From Glossina fuscipes (taxonomy: Eukaryota > Arthropoda > Insecta > Diptera > Glossinidae): a DNA stretch of 64,000 nucleotides. Location: positions 2,014,277-2,078,276 of the forward strand of contig NW_023998423.1 of NCBI RefSeq assembly GCF_014805625.2, given 5' to 3'. The notes under the pieces are model-generated. The model had not been told where the DNA came from and ran no database searches. It worked only from the letters and a program-made list of their open reading frames with translations. Both the position numbers and the translations under genes were made by a program. Shown here piece after piece: positions 1 through 13,178 of this stretch; the first letter of the stretch is position 1, and the number at the start of each line of letters is the position of its first letter.

Positions 1-2
1 AA

Positions 3-173
3 AGCCATGAAAAAACTTTACATATCTGCGCGATATGTCAAGCGAATTTTGAATCGAAAAATAAGTTATTTGCTCACTTAAAATTAACCAATCATAGCGT
101 TTACTTACCCAGAGCTAAAGGTTGCAAAGAGGAAATGGATAAAGGGAAAAAACCTAAAGGGAAGAGAAGGTAA
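3..173 (+). CDS. DnaJ subfamily C member 21-like, C-terminal end (partial)
   Basis: The reading frame is open from base 3 to a TAA at 171-173 and gives the last 56 residues of a protein whose start lies outside the window. It contains one C2H2-type finger (CAICQANFESKNKLFAHLK then NH), followed by a Lys/Gly-rich basic tail ending KGKRR. A finger with the S-K/R-N-K-L-F-x-H-L/I-K signature at the extreme C-terminus is typical of DNAJC21/Jjj1, a J-domain co-chaperone of Hsp70 in cytosolic 60S ribosome maturation. The J domain would be upstream, so the family call rests on this finger alone. An AATAAA lies at 214-219, 41 bases after the stop. Another zinc-finger protein is possible. Confidence 0.6.
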   Translation, partial: SHEKTLHICAICQANFESKNKLFAHLKLTNHSVYLPRAKGCKEEMDKGKKPKGKRR

Positions 174-3100
174 GGCAAGTCTTTCAAAACCCTCTTCAAT
201 TTTAAATTCAAATAATAAAATATATCTGTTAAAAGATTTAATGTTTGTGTGTAAACAATTATTTAAAATCAAGCGTATATTTTTTGATGGATAGAAATTA
301 ATGATATAAATATGTATAGGTTACTAACAAGATTCTTTTTAACCAGTGATTATTACCGCGTACGTGTTTCCACGGACTTGAAGACGAGAATTTTAAATTC
401 CCTTCGCCTAATTTCGCCTAGTAATTGTGGCACTTTTTAACAATATTTCTTGGTTGTCAATATCTTAATAAAGTAATAATATCCATATATTCAATACTGC
501 TTAAAACATATTTAACAAAATTTTCTACCTACTCGTAGACAAAAATAATTTTTGAAAATTGCAACGGGCCCGGAATCGAGGGTATGAAAAAATACGAAAG
601 TTTCGTTCGATTTGAATAATTTAAAGTCCATTATTACTTTTACTATTAGATTGTGTATGATGTTTAATTGCAAGGTGGAAAATCTACTCCGTAATCGATT
701 GCTTATCTATGTGCACTTTTAATCGCTTGATTTGTCCTAATTCGCCAAAAATTTTCGAAACGTTTAGTACTTCAAAAACTGTAAAAATAAAGCCAGACAA
801 ATGGATAGAAATTGAATTTTATATATATGCATATGTGCATGGAGATTATATTACATATATATTATGCATTATTTGGCAGCCAGCATAAAATAATTAATCA
901 ATTCACCCAGTGTCAATCTGGCCGTTTATATATACGTCTGGGCAATAAATGCGTAACCACAATCCTATACCCGGGCTTCGGTGGCGGAAAAAAATACTTC
1001 GTTTGACAGCAGTCTGATGAATTTCCTTCTTGAATGACTTCAAATAGCAAAATATTTTCACTGTAGAAAATTTCCCAAATTAACAACTGTGGATGTCAAA
1101 GTCGGCATTGAGGATTCAATATCAGTGATAGACCGTACGCTAGTTACAATTGATTTTTGGTCGTAGCTACAACTCGCAACCTAAACACTGCGTTTATTTT
1201 TCAATAGCTAGGGGTAATGTTGTCCATCAGTAATTTTCCAGGTGTTAAATATTTTCAAACGTATCGGATTGACACGGTTGTTGAGGTTCCTAGTCCATGC
1301 TTTACGTGTGTAAACAAAATGTTCATAAATGCAGGTGAAAAATTGTTGATGTAAATTAAATAAGTACAACAAATGAATTAATTAAATACGAGTGCCATAT
1401 GCAAATGCAGTCTATGGGGACTATAAGCAGAAGTAAGTTTAGCTAAAGCATTCACAATTTTTCATGTAAAGACAAAATTAAACCTTCGAAGCAATATGTT
1501 AAAGCATTGCGAAGGTTACTCAGTATTGCTTTTAAGCAAAAGTTTTTTCAACCTTCTCCCTAATTAGTAATAGCACTTTCCTTTAGTAAGGAAGGTGAAG
1601 GATTAGTCATAAAATAAGTTAAAAGAACGCTTTCGTTTTAAAGGTTAACTTCGCTCCCGTGGAGGATACAAAATAGATAAAGAAATATCTAAGAACATTC
1701 GACCGCCAAGAGAGACATTTGGCTCAAATATTTGTAAGCATTAATTAAAAAACTATAATCGAGCAAAGCTCCTCCAACCATTAAATATCATCCAATCTTG
1801 TTCTTTATTTATTTTCGTGATAAAATACTGAAAATGATATTTTGTTCTCACGCAAACACTTTCGGTAAACTTCATATAGAAGCGCGTGGAAAATTTGTAG
1901 CGATCTACCCCGAAAAGTGAAATTTAGGAAAATTGAAATTTTTTTCAGAGACTTTGTCTTTTCGTCATAACGAACTAAATACTCGACTCTGTTACTATAT
2001 AAAAGCGTTTGCTTACTTTTCACAAGAAGCCTTATACAGAATGACATTTAAACAATTGACTTAAATGACCTAAATTTCGTACATTTCTTACTAACGTCAA
2101 ATTTTTATTCCAGATCAATTTTCGCCATAAAGTATTAAAAATTTGACCCTTTTTCCACGTAAGGGCTTAATCAGTCCAAATTTTGCACAATTACTTTTTA
2201 TGTCAGATTAATATTAATATTCTTTAGCTTATAAAGACTTATTTTTCATGAGGATGGTAATTTATATTGAAGAGAACTAAAAAAAATTACCGAAGTAAAA
2301 CGATTCAATATTTTCGAATTTTTTTCCTATAATGATTTTTTTAAAATAAGAAGTTATATAGGGATTTACCGTAAAAATGTTTCAATAGTCTCCGCTCATG
2401 AACTAAAATACGTCAATGTAGCAAGTTTTCTCAAAATAACTTGAAAATTGCAAGTTATAAGTTGAACACTAACATATATGGGCAGAGATCAGGTAGAAAA
2501 ATTTAATTTTTCTAGATGTAGTGTTAAACTTTCTTCATGTCCATCGTTGATACAATTACGTTGTAATTTCTTGCAATGTTTTAGTGACTTTTTAGTACTT
2601 AGGTAGTTTAGAAACGTTCCGTTGTGTTGTCGTGTCACGTTTTTTAAACTTTTAAATTCATACAGCTGCCAAATGTCTACATTCTAGTTTCACTTAATTG
2701 TTAAGTTAAGTTTTTAAGAAAATTTGAATAAAAAAAAATTGAAAATAAAATAAAACTAGCAACAATATGCATTTAAGGTTTAAAAAAGCACTATGCAAAG
2801 GTGGCTTCATAAACGATTGCAATTACGTCTCTATGCATTTAAGGGTTGAAAATGACCAATCGCTCAGAGGAAGTCTTGTGGCACAAAAGAAGTAAGGAGG
2901 GAGAGAGGAAAAGCCCATACCCTACCCTGACCGGATCGTAATTAATTCGGCCACACTGAGCGGCATTTAATTAGAGCTGACCGGTGGTAGAACGTAGAAA
3001 GAAACTCTTCCTTATGAATTTTTTGGGCTCATGTTCTTGCATCATAGACTTACGTTCATGTTTAGGACAAACCTTTCTCATCTTAATGTTGGCTTATGAC

Positions 3101-4610
3101 AGTTTTTATTCTGATGTCAGGGTCATATATGGCGCTGTCTTTGAAATTCGCGTTTCTATTCCTCCTTAGCCTCTTAGCCTATTTTTCGTTCGCTTTTCTC
3201 GTTTTTCATAATTGCATTTTTTCTTTGGTTTATTTAGGTTCAACTTTTCGTTTTGTCTAATCCCCTGAACAGGTTTTTACATGAATGCGAGGTGAGAATT
3301 TCAGAATTTGTATTGAACTTTCATACAAAATAGGGACAAATTTTTTGTCCAAAATTAAGAGCAAGTACACCATTTGCCGCTTTGAGAATAAGCATAGATT
3401 CGTTCTCATTTGTTTTGCATGTATTGTGCCGCTTTAAGAATAAGCATAGATTCGTTCTCATTTGTTTTGCATGTATTGTGCCGCTTTGAGAATAAGCATA
3501 TATTCGGTATATAAGCGGTTAAAATCGATATCCGATGTCGATATGTATCCTTCCGTCTTTCTTCTTTCTTAGATATTCTTAGCTATTACTACTGTCATGG
3601 TTCGTGCAAAAAGTCCTTTAATTATCGAACACATGATGAACCTTACCTCACTATAACTGTCTTGGTAGCTTTTACATTCGTAGATCTGACTTAAAAGTTT
3701 TATAATATGCTCCCTTCGGAGACGTTACTATAGCCATGATTTGTCATTGTGTTTGAATATCCTTCAAATGTCAAGCGAAGCTTCGAGTTTTCTCTCTCCA
3801 TTCAATTTACTGTTGGAAAAGCTAAAAAGAATTGGGATGAAATCCAATAATAATAGGCAATCGTATGCAAATCATTTCCTTTATTTTTACACTTCAAAGT
3901 TCGCGTACACGTTTCAGATCACTTTAAAATTAAGTACAAAGTTTTATTTATTTACTTCTTTTTGTTTTTATCCTTACTTTGATTGTAAGTTGTTGGAAAA
4001 TTTCAGTATTTCAGGAATCAGCAATTTACCTGTAAGCAAATAGCTAACGAAAACTTTGCAGAGGTTCACATTGAGGTTTGGTAGACTTTAAAAGCATTTG
4101 CATATTAACATGGAGCGGTTTTAACATTTGAGGACTGGTTTTTACATTATTATGTATATTTTCAACAGGCCTCTCCGCAATAAATGCCAAAGTTTTTGTC
4201 GCAACCACTTTAAATGAATTTATTTGCAGAAAGTTTCGAAAAATTATTCTTTAGAAAATTTCAAGAAAATATTCGAAAAGACACTTCGTTTTGTTTTTGC
4301 AAAAAAAGAAAATATTAAAAGATCTTTGAATATATTTTCGAAAACTTTTTCGTGAAAATTTCTCGAAAAATCTCTTATCGTCGTCACAGTTTAAGTGCAC
4401 AACTAATCTTTGACTAAATTGTATTGGGAGTATTTTTATTTTAGTTGAGAAATGCTGATTTCGATTATTTTATTTCTACTGATGACAAATCCTAACCCAA
4501 ATTGATAAAATTTATATACGCACATGTTCATCTCAACTGTTTTTCTTTTTATAGATAGCAACAATATAATGATTATTGTTGTTGTGACTCATGGTAGCTT
4601 CAATTACATA
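174..4610. other. Intergenic, no gene seen
   Basis: The stretch is 4.4 kb of AT-rich sequence with no reading frame that resembles a protein and no plausible exon set. It holds the 52-bp tandem repeat at 3376-3507. Short open frames (812-1006, 1805-2047, 3741-4043) have low-complexity translations and no homology I recognise. Confidence 0.6.
3376..3507. repeat. 52-bp tandem repeat, about 2.5 copies
   Basis: A 52-bp unit beginning GCCGCTTTGAGAATAAGCAT occurs at 3376-3427, again at 3428-3479 with one change (GAG to AAG in GCTTTGAG), and partly at 3480-3507. The near identity of the first two units suggests a recent local duplication. Confidence 0.9.
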
Positions 4611-5490
4611 TTATGGAATACAAACAAGTCGTTCACCCTCCTCGACGCGTCTCTTAACATGGGAACGCATATTTGAAGATTCCGCTTTAATACTAATCCC
4701 AGCGCATATAAAACAGAGTAAAATTCCTGTAGCGGCGCAATAAAATGATATGCCTGCCAATGAAATGGAAATGTATTTCAAGCAAAACGCAAAAAAAAAA
4801 AAAAAAATGTCTTTACCTATTGAACAACCGGCCGCGTAGAACGGCTCAGCATCAGGTCCGCACAAGAGTTGTACACGTGCAGCCGACCAACCCACGGGAT
4901 GTAAAAACAAAGCTAGCATAACACTAATACCTTGATTAAAAAGAAAAAACACACATTAACATAAACTTATTTATATATATGTTATGTAAGTAAAGTTTTT
5001 ATATTCTCGTACCTGCTATCACCTGAGCACAAGCAGTCATATTATGTATACTTTTGCCAAATACCGATTGACGGCAACACGATATCAAAGTGCACAACAC
5101 GGTCAACGTAAGTAAAACAAATCCCAGGGATATAAAAAACATGGATGCTTTCCACGCGGTTGGATAAATACTGCTATCCGTCGCGAATCCGTCCAAATCG
5201 AATGGCCCGCAATGAAAACCAATATCTTTCATGGCTTTACAGCGTGTATAGATACCTACGGACGGATAACGCACCGCTGTCGTTGTGGCTGTTGTTATTG
5301 GCGTTTCAGAAATTGTTGTTGATCTGGTCACATTTTCGTGTTGCAAAGATTGCGATGTGACTGCGAAGGTGTAAGCTGCCGGTCCTATAAGCCATTTCGG
5401 TGTTACTATGGCCGACGCTATTAACATGTCAGCAATTAAAGTTAATAAAAACCATATTAAACTGCCACCTGTTATGATTATATAGCACAT
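4611..5490 (-). CDS. LHFPL-family tetraspan membrane protein
   Basis: There are three exons on the minus strand: 5490-5013, 4930-4817 and 4753-4611, giving 244 residues. The introns are 82 bp and 63 bp, with phases matching at both. The protein starts MCYIIITGG, followed by a first membrane segment, an extracellular loop with the GIYTRC and FHCGPF cysteine motifs, then three more membrane segments. The C-terminus EEGERLVCIP matches the EEGKNLICLL type ending of LHFPL2. Other family marks are SVFGKSIHNMTACAQVIAG, LFLHPVGW and LCGPDAEPF. LHFPL proteins are four-helix plasma-membrane proteins; some partner mechanotransduction or GABA-A receptor complexes, but the substrate here is unknown. The 63-bp intron has no in-frame stop and can be misread as coding (it inserts a Phe run). 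LHFPL2-like (Drosophila CG3770 type) is my best guess. Confidence 0.85.
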
Positions 5491-6664
5491 TGTGCAGGAT
5501 ATGTTCTTCTCTTTTCACTAAATGCTGTTAACATTTCATCGGCCAGCAAGAATCATCTGTCGGCTGTCTAGTTCTTAATACTCAATACATTTTCTATAAA
5601 TCTGCAAAGAAATCAAAGTCATTTTAGCAGAATCATCATTTAGCGGAGCATCCGTCCTTGTCGGATTTCCTTCGAATTTTTTATCATTACGATTTTTTAT
5701 TTGGCATTTTGAGAAATATTTTTGTCATTGCGTCGAGTCACTCCATTACAATTGAATTTTATATAACATATGCTCTGCTAAAAAGATGAACTATCTCCAC
5801 GTTTGGACCGTGTCTTTGCTAAGGCAATTGACAATATTGACGATATTGGAGGAATAACAAAGTGATTATAAGAACTAAACAAAAATAGGAAAGACAAGCG
5901 TAAGTAAAAACGACATCATGTTTTATGCCATAAAAACGCACCCTAGGGTGTGTCTACACACTTGCAGCACAACTGCAATATACCCAGTACATTATAAAAA
6001 CCTATAGGGAATTAACAAAACTCCATTTTATTGATGTGTCTTAACGGACGCCGCATGCTGTTAGAAAAATGTTATTACATTATTATGACCAGGATTTGCC
6101 ACCACCAAAAGCTGCCACATGTATCTCCCTTATACTGAACAAAGCAATGTCCAAAAAGTAGGGTAGCATTACGTGTCTGAAAGTTGTTGTAAAACGGTTC
6201 ATACTTTGCAGTCTTGTACCGTCACCGGGCATGACAATCAGTAGCAATAATGCACATTTTTGGTTTTGTGATTACAATTAAAGGTTTGTTTGGTCTGTTT
6301 GGTTTTCTTCAGTTTTTTCTTACTTTGCAGTAAATCGTAGCTTACTGAAGACATCTTTTTGACAGAAAGACACAACCCTATAAAATATGGGCTATCTCCA
6401 TTTCGATGTAACTAGAGGGGTACTATAAGATTTTAACAAGTGATCGTGCGGTCTTGAGTTTTTTTGCGTTATTTTTACGGTACTCTTATATAGTTTAAGA
6501 AAAAACGTAGTAATATTTGTAGAGATCAAATGCTCGCCTTTTTCCAACTTGCTGCAAGGTTGTCAATGTCCACGCTTGCCCAAGAAGAGTAATTTCATAA
6601 ATCCTGGCCTAATATCGTACCCCATCGAAAAGGGGAGCCGAGCTAGTCGCCAATTTGGCGAAAG

Positions 6665-7110
6665 TAAAGTAAAGTAAAGCCGTTGCCCTATATATCGCCA
6701 GGACATTCGACAGAGTACATGGTGCACTTGCTTTCCAACTGATTGTGTGTGGCGTTGATAACATTTTCGCTCGGCTCATACGCAGTTTCTTGGACAACCA
6801 TTCGATAATTGTTAGAATCAACGGATATTCATCAAGTGAACTCTATTTAAATGCAGATGTATCACAGATCTCTTTTCGTTCCCTTTTTCTCGTCCTGGTG
6901 TTTGTGTCATTCGTTTTCTTTTAGCAAGGAACTATGCAGCAACAAGGCATAACGCAACCCAACCCTAAAGTTGTCTCCTAACACACAGGAAAAGTGATGA
7001 ACAACTCCTCTCTTTTAGTAGTGTCAGTGTAGAAAAATCAGAACCTCTTGATGTTCTCGGCATGGGAATACGAAGCAGTGCCGGCTTGATAGAACAACCG
7101 CGGAGATCGG
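6665..7110 (+). mobile_element. Decayed non-LTR retrotransposon reverse transcriptase (Jockey/CR1-like)
   Basis: Forward translation near 6681-6870 reads ALYIARTFDRVHGALAFQL, then IRSFLDNHSIIVRINGYSSS, then LNADVSQ. This follows the reverse transcriptase pattern DxSRAFDRVWHxxLL ... SFLxxRxxxVxVxGxxSxxxxxNAGVPQG. The frame then decays. A further piece near 7048-7083 reads LDVLGMGIRSSA, like the LDVLGMxIxSDA motif downstream of the catalytic YADD in Jockey elements. Catalytic residues are lost (ART for SRA; the VPQG box is degraded), so it cannot be active. Clade assignment is tentative. Confidence 0.65.
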
Positions 7111-9639
7111 TGCAAAGAAAACTTCACGGCAACCGATGTCCGTATTATTTACACCTATATCTGGGCAAAATTTAGGATGTAACTCACATCTGAGGACAGG
7201 AGCTGTCCGACTTTAGTTGGAAGCCCTCGACTACATATGCCAAGAGGCTCAGCTACGGACGGAAATGCGTGCAGAGCTCTCGATAAGAACTGAGGTGCAC
7301 GTATACACAACCACATTCAGAACAAGTTTCCCCGGAGATAGAAGAGACACATCAACCAGTTAAATCCATCAACATGTGTATATGTCTCTCTCAGCTCGTT
7401 CAGGGCTTAACTATATCGTCGTTTTTTAACCGTATTGCCCAACTTTGAAAAAGCCAGCAGTGGTCTTTCCAGCCGTACCTGATGTCCCCATTTTCAAGCC
7501 GAACGTTCACAAACACTACTCCTTTTCTTCAACCCATTCTTCCTATAACCGTCTCCTAAGTTAATGGTCGCAGGAAAAAAAAATTGTAATAACAACCAAA
7601 GAAGAACAGAAGAGGTGTGTTAATCCGTTATAGGAGGCACGAGCGGCTACATAGTCAAAAGTGGCCAGTAATAGTCTTTTTTTCCCTTCCACTAAGTACG
7701 ATTCTTTACGTTTTTTTAAAGATCTGCCAACCGTAGAGGAGTATCTCGTAGTAGCTGGCAATGTACACAAGGTACACATCGTAAGAAAGAAAGAAAGGGG
7801 AGGAACTTATTTGCATGGAGAAGAAAAGAAGACTTCTTCCTAGTTCAATGCATTTAAGTAAATCTTGTATGAGAAAACTGAGAAACTTGAGCCCTCCTTT
7901 TAACATTTCACAAAATTTTTAGAATAAAGTCTCCAATGTATTGCTACGACCTTTTCGTAACAGATACATTGAAAGTTTGCCTTAGTGCTCTAAACTTACT
8001 GTTAGTAAATAAATGTAAGGTTGTTTTTTATCGCTGCATTGCAAGATAATCGTCATGTTAATCTTTCATATTCATACAGTTGCAGTCACAACACGGCCTG
8101 GTATATAACAGGCATACATCATACCACTTATAAATTGTAGGCGAAATGATTAAACTTGTACAGGCACGAGAGACATTGCTATGTATTCATGTCGAGTTCA
8201 TAAAGATGCTTGATACAGGGAGACTGTCCTCAGCTTTGGATTCAAAATTTCTGAACTATAAAAGATTACGACTTGGACAACATTCAATGATCAAAAATAT
8301 GCTTACACATACATAAACATTTAATATTAAAACAATACTATGGGGATTTTGAAGAAATATAGTATTGTAGCGTAGAAGAAGTACCGATCGACCTAATTTT
8401 AGGATTTTGGGTAAATTTCATCCTAGAACTGGCATACAAGGTATTGATATCATTGAATCAATAAATGATATTGAGATCATTGAAGCTGAAGGCTGAAATT
8501 CAAGGAGAACTTAAGATATAGCTAAGGTATCTGGCTAAATAGAATAATTTGAGTGCCACTGACACGAACGTTGGCAGAGAGGAACGTTTAAGGGCTGGGA
8601 CAGTTAAATATCATAATGTTAGTACTGTTGAGTCTGTTTAAATTATGCTCGCTATCATTTCTCAACCCAGTTCGACGAATAATGCAAAGTATCAACTTGT
8701 GACTTGTGAATCTTGTGTACATCCGTATGGCCGACAGAACATGGCAGCGTTATCAGATTGAATATATTATTTTCGCTTAGATAGAAAGAACTGAAAAATT
8801 TGGCAGCTGTACGAGAGTTGTTGTGAACAAAGTCCAACGTCTCACAGATCTCGAAGAGGTTACATGCTGATGAACACAGCTAGCCAAGATGTCTAAAAAA
8901 CAGACACTGCTATGATTCTCCCCATGTTCTGATTGTTACGAACTAAATTTGAATTGATTGTTCTTTGAACACGATTTACGTAGTTATGGAAATGCATGGT
9001 CAGAGTGTATAAAATTCCTCGGAGCTTGTTCGAAAATGGCGTTTTGCAAAAATTTGGGGTAATTTTTCTTAAGGTGTTTTTGCAGATCACTAGATGGATT
9101 TGCAGGTAAAAGATTTCATATGCTCCGTAAACTCTGCTAGCTCTTAAGCTGAAATGCCTTTTTTGCTCGAAATGACAACTACACTGGGGCGCAACACAAC
9201 ACAACATGAACTATTATAACAAACTGTATGGAAGATTTCCTAATATCTTAATATTGGTAATATTTCTCCAGAATTTCCTGAAATTTTTGCATTTATACTC
9301 ACTACGAATTAGGGTAAATCGCGTTATTGTGTCGAACGATAGCGACTAATTCTTTGTACACAATCCCAGGACGTAATTGGACACAAGTTAGCAAAATAAC
9401 CTTAGGCCAGGAAATCTGAACTTTAAGAAATGCTGACCCGTTCAACTGCAGTCGTTCGACTTAAGGTTTGATCCCATTCAAATTAATTTTTTTTTCAAAA
9501 TGCTTGTAAAAACTCTATGGCAACCACACAGCTCATCATTACACGCCCTATACCCTCCCCATAGTTGTTCATGTAACGAGTTTTCCAAACAAGGTGGCAC
9601 ACAGGAAATGATTGACAAAACGGTACGATTCTGACTACT

Positions 9640-9865
9640 TTCAACAGCGTTCGTCCTTGCGCCAAAGAATGCTGCTGCACCGAATTTCATCAAAATTTCT
9701 CAAAAATTTTGTACCTGTAGATTGAGTATAACAAAGGAAGAAGGACAGACAAGCTTAAATCGGTTCAGAGTTAGTTCCTCGGTATCGGTGTATTGAAAAG
9801 TAGGTCTATCTCAAGTTCTTCCTCTAATACACTCTTGTATGGCACGTGGAGTAGGGTATGCAGAA
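9640..9865 (+). repeat. Copy of dispersed fly repeat (family D)
   Basis: It contains the core GGACAGACAAGCTTAAATCG and then GTTCAGAG, a downstream GGGTCT-like stretch and an end GGAGTAGGGTATG. The same blocks recur at 15.7, 19.1, 23.4, 25.3, 50.4 and 59.1 kb. The family resembles the very abundant muscid-fly repeat with the gacatg..taaatcga..cagaat core. I give the name family D only for use here. Confidence 0.7.
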
Positions 9866-10539
9866 AAAAAAAATTCTAGAAGAAACCTAAAAGAATTTTC
9901 ATAAATATTTCTTAAGGCGATTCTTCGAAATTGCTCCCTGCTTTCGACTATGACAGCAGCCGATGGAAAAGCTTTTCTTTCAAGTTGTAATTGAAAAAAT
10001 CACAAAAAATTTGATTAGAATTCAAAATGAAACCCAACACGCGCAAACACACCAGTTTAGAAATATTGTACACAATGATGACGAAATAATAAAAATAAAA
10101 CTATCTAAACATTGTTGCATGTGAACCGCACCCAATAAGAGAAAATTTAACTGGCACTGTCGATGATGATCATTCGACTGGCAGAATACAAAAATTTGAC
10201 CACCGCCGTCACCACTACCGGTACCGTCGTAGAGACGGAAACTATGCAAGCTTTGTTATTGTCGCGGGACATCAATGCGCCAGCAACTACTAACAACAAC
10301 AACATCAATGTCATCGTCACCAAATGACGCTATCGCGATACAATAATATATAATATAATATATAAACGTAATTGATACGCACAGTACGCACAAAAAAAAA
10401 TAAATATTTTTTAAAAAGATTCTAATGAATGATTGAACATATTCTTTCTAATTTAGAATGCAAAGCGTTAATGCTAATGTTTACGTGTCATGTCACAATT
10501 AAAGTGAAACTTAAAAGGGCTCCAAAATATTTACATGTC

Positions 10540-10788
10540 TTTGCATGAAGATAATAATGAAAGAAAAAGTGTACCTAGCGAATACAAAACGAATTCTGGT
10601 TACGCTACATTTAAATAAATGTCGTTATGCTTTTCTATTTTTATCCCAAACGTTAAGGAGCATTCACACGCTCACACGCACTACTCATAGTAAAACATTC
10701 AAATGCTTTGAAAAGCATTATTGGTATTATGCCTCGAGTAGTGGCCATGAAAAAGCAATAATAACAAAACTAAACCCAAAATTAAGCA

Positions 10789-10822
<34 letters not shown>

Positions 10823-12100
10823 GAAACTAAAATTAAAAAAAAAAAATGAAAGACACACACGGAGTGCGAAGACTTTTGGGGTGCGGCAGCGTAATAAGCG
10901 GCTGGAGTGCCAAACATTTATCCAAAAACAGACAGAAAAACAACCACAACGAAGCAAACCAAAAACCAACAGCTAAACAGACAGAGAGCAAGCGTGTAGT
11001 ATATGCAATGCGCACACAGGCTATATGTTTTATGTTTTATTTGTTATTTTCGTTTTTTCTTAATTTTATGACGCGAGAACAGAAAAAACTATTCATTATG
11101 ATCCACATCAGCGACCAAGAATATCTGTTAAATTTGTGCAAACGAAACATTGCTTTTCGTTTTTTCATTGATATCTCTTTTAAGTTGAGACTGATAATTA
11201 CAAATAAACAGTGATAAATAACACGCACACACATATCGCAGGTTTACATGAACACACGCATGTGTGTAATAATAATAATAATAATAATAGATTACAGCTT
11301 ACTAACCAGATTCGTGTTTTTTTTTGTTTTTTTTGTTTTTTTATTTTTTCAATTTTTTCTCTTTTCCTTTTCAAATTCTTTTGAATATACTTCCGGTTTG
11401 TGTTAATGTTTTTTTACGCATATGTTCTTCGTCGAGACTTTTTTTTTATATAAAATTTTCTATTTATCCTTTATTCAAATATGCGGCCGCGGCCGGTTTA
11501 GTAGACCAACAAACAACAACTGACAAGTCTAGCATACGCGAGAAAAGAGACAACGTAGCAGCACCACACTATTGCAAGTAGAGTTTTTTTTTTTTATTAT
11601 CGCTACATGAGGAGAACTTTTAAAAAGAAGCAACACCAACAACAACAATGCATCCAAATACTTCTTATATACATGCATGTAATTCGCCCAGAGACGCTGT
11701 TAGTCTTATGCGCATTATAATCCGCCCGCCGCTGCCGCTGTCGCTGTCGCTAACAAACAAAAAAACACATTACATCACAATGCGCCCGCGCATTAGCTCC
11801 ACTGTTGGAGAGAAAAGCTTCTCACTATCTTCTTGTTTCGTTTGATGTTTGGTTGTGCTCGATGTTACGCTGTTGTGTTGCTGTGCTGTGCTGTGCTGTG
11901 CTGTGTTCGTGTTGTTGTCTCTTGTCTTTAATGCCTTGTTTTTTGTTGTTAAGTCTCGCTTTGTGCATATGATCGAGCGATTCATTATTGGGAGACAATG
12001 CCCATGTTGTTATTCTCTCCGAAAGAAATTAAAATTCAATTACATTCGAATAGATGCGTTGATGCGCTGCTGATCCGCTTTTAAGGCTTATATGCCTAAT
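10540..12100. repeat. Low-complexity and simple-repeat tract
   Basis: A poly(A)/AAG run lies at about 10789-10850, an (AAT)n tract at 11267-11289, poly(T) tracts at about 11318-11360, a NotI-like GC island CGGCCGCGGCCGG near 11481, CAA/CAAC-rich sequence near 11505-11650, and a (TGCTG)n tract near 11876-11905. It resembles the untranslated leader or intronic sequence of a developmental gene, but no coding exon is visible. Confidence 0.6.
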
Positions 12101-12610
12101 AACATGTTACGTTACATAATTACCGATGCATGCTAACGACTCTACCACCCACACTTGCATGTGCCTTAATTTACCGTTAAGTTTAATTAAAGTTGTATTC
12201 TCCTTTTTGTTTTCCCGTCACCCACCATAAATTAAGCAAACCTTTGTCATAAGACTTCTGCGATTTTTCTTATAGCATCCCAATGGAAGCTCTAAACTCA
12301 TTCACGTAATGACAACAACACTTTTTTTAATATTTAACAATTTACCATAAAATATCACTTCTTTACGTCTGCATAAGACCATTTGCGACCATCGAAAATG
12401 TTTGCTCGAGTACTCCGTTAAGCGAATCTGTTCTCTTTCTCTCATTGTGTGGTTTCAAATACACGCAGCCTTTCTTTTCGTGATGCGTAGGTTGCTTGTG
12501 TGGTGGGTGAAGAATAAATTGATTGTAGAGGACAGATGAAGATCTATTAAAACATTTTTAATGGATATCTATTTCTTCATAAGTAAAAAAAAAAAAAAAA
12601 AAAAATTAAA

Positions 12611-12720
12611 AACAAGTAAGAAAGTTATATTCAGCGGAAGCCGAATCTCGGATACCCACCACTATGCCTTTCGCATTCTACTCTCCAAGCTCTCTCCTTT
12701 GATCCCCATATCGCGCATAC
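12611..12720 (+). repeat. 5' end of a family D repeat
   Basis: It begins AACAAGTAAGAAAGTTATAT, then a short stem (TTCAGCGGAAGCCGAA) and ATACCCACCAC. This is the same layout as the better preserved copy at 58815, where AACAAG is followed by TTCGGTCAATACCGAA and ATACCCGTCACC. Confidence 0.65.
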
Positions 12721-13178
12721 TATTAAGAAAAATTAATCGCGCTGTCTACGATATTCATTCTAAAATGAATCCATTTTTAGGCAGACAATACATCTTCAAT
12801 CAAGTAGTGTACAAATTAGTTTAAAACATTCTGTCTTGTTTGAGAAAGAAATAGGGAACGACCTAGATTTGTGAGTGCGTGCCTGTTCGGCAAGTGTTAT
12901 CGTGACAGGTGACATCCACTAATTGATGGATCACTTTAAAGAAAAAAAAAAAAAAGACTTTACCGCTGAACAAAAATTGAGAGGAAATAATTGCAAGTTG
13001 AACGTTATTGTTGCGAGCGGTTTCATCGGCACGGTGCCACATGTCATAGATCCCGTGAAACAATTCAATTTCTGCATAGGTGCTTTTGTGCTACTACCAC
13101 TGCTGTGCCGTGGAGATCATTTGCACGATGAACTATTCTACACAAGGCGCCCTATCCTATGTACGTTGATTTTTCTGA

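Noticed and set aside
10545..11214. Open frames of up to 143 codons on both strands
   Set aside because: They run through a poly(A)/AAG tract and are lysine or phenylalanine runs in low-complexity DNA; no domain and no splice context.
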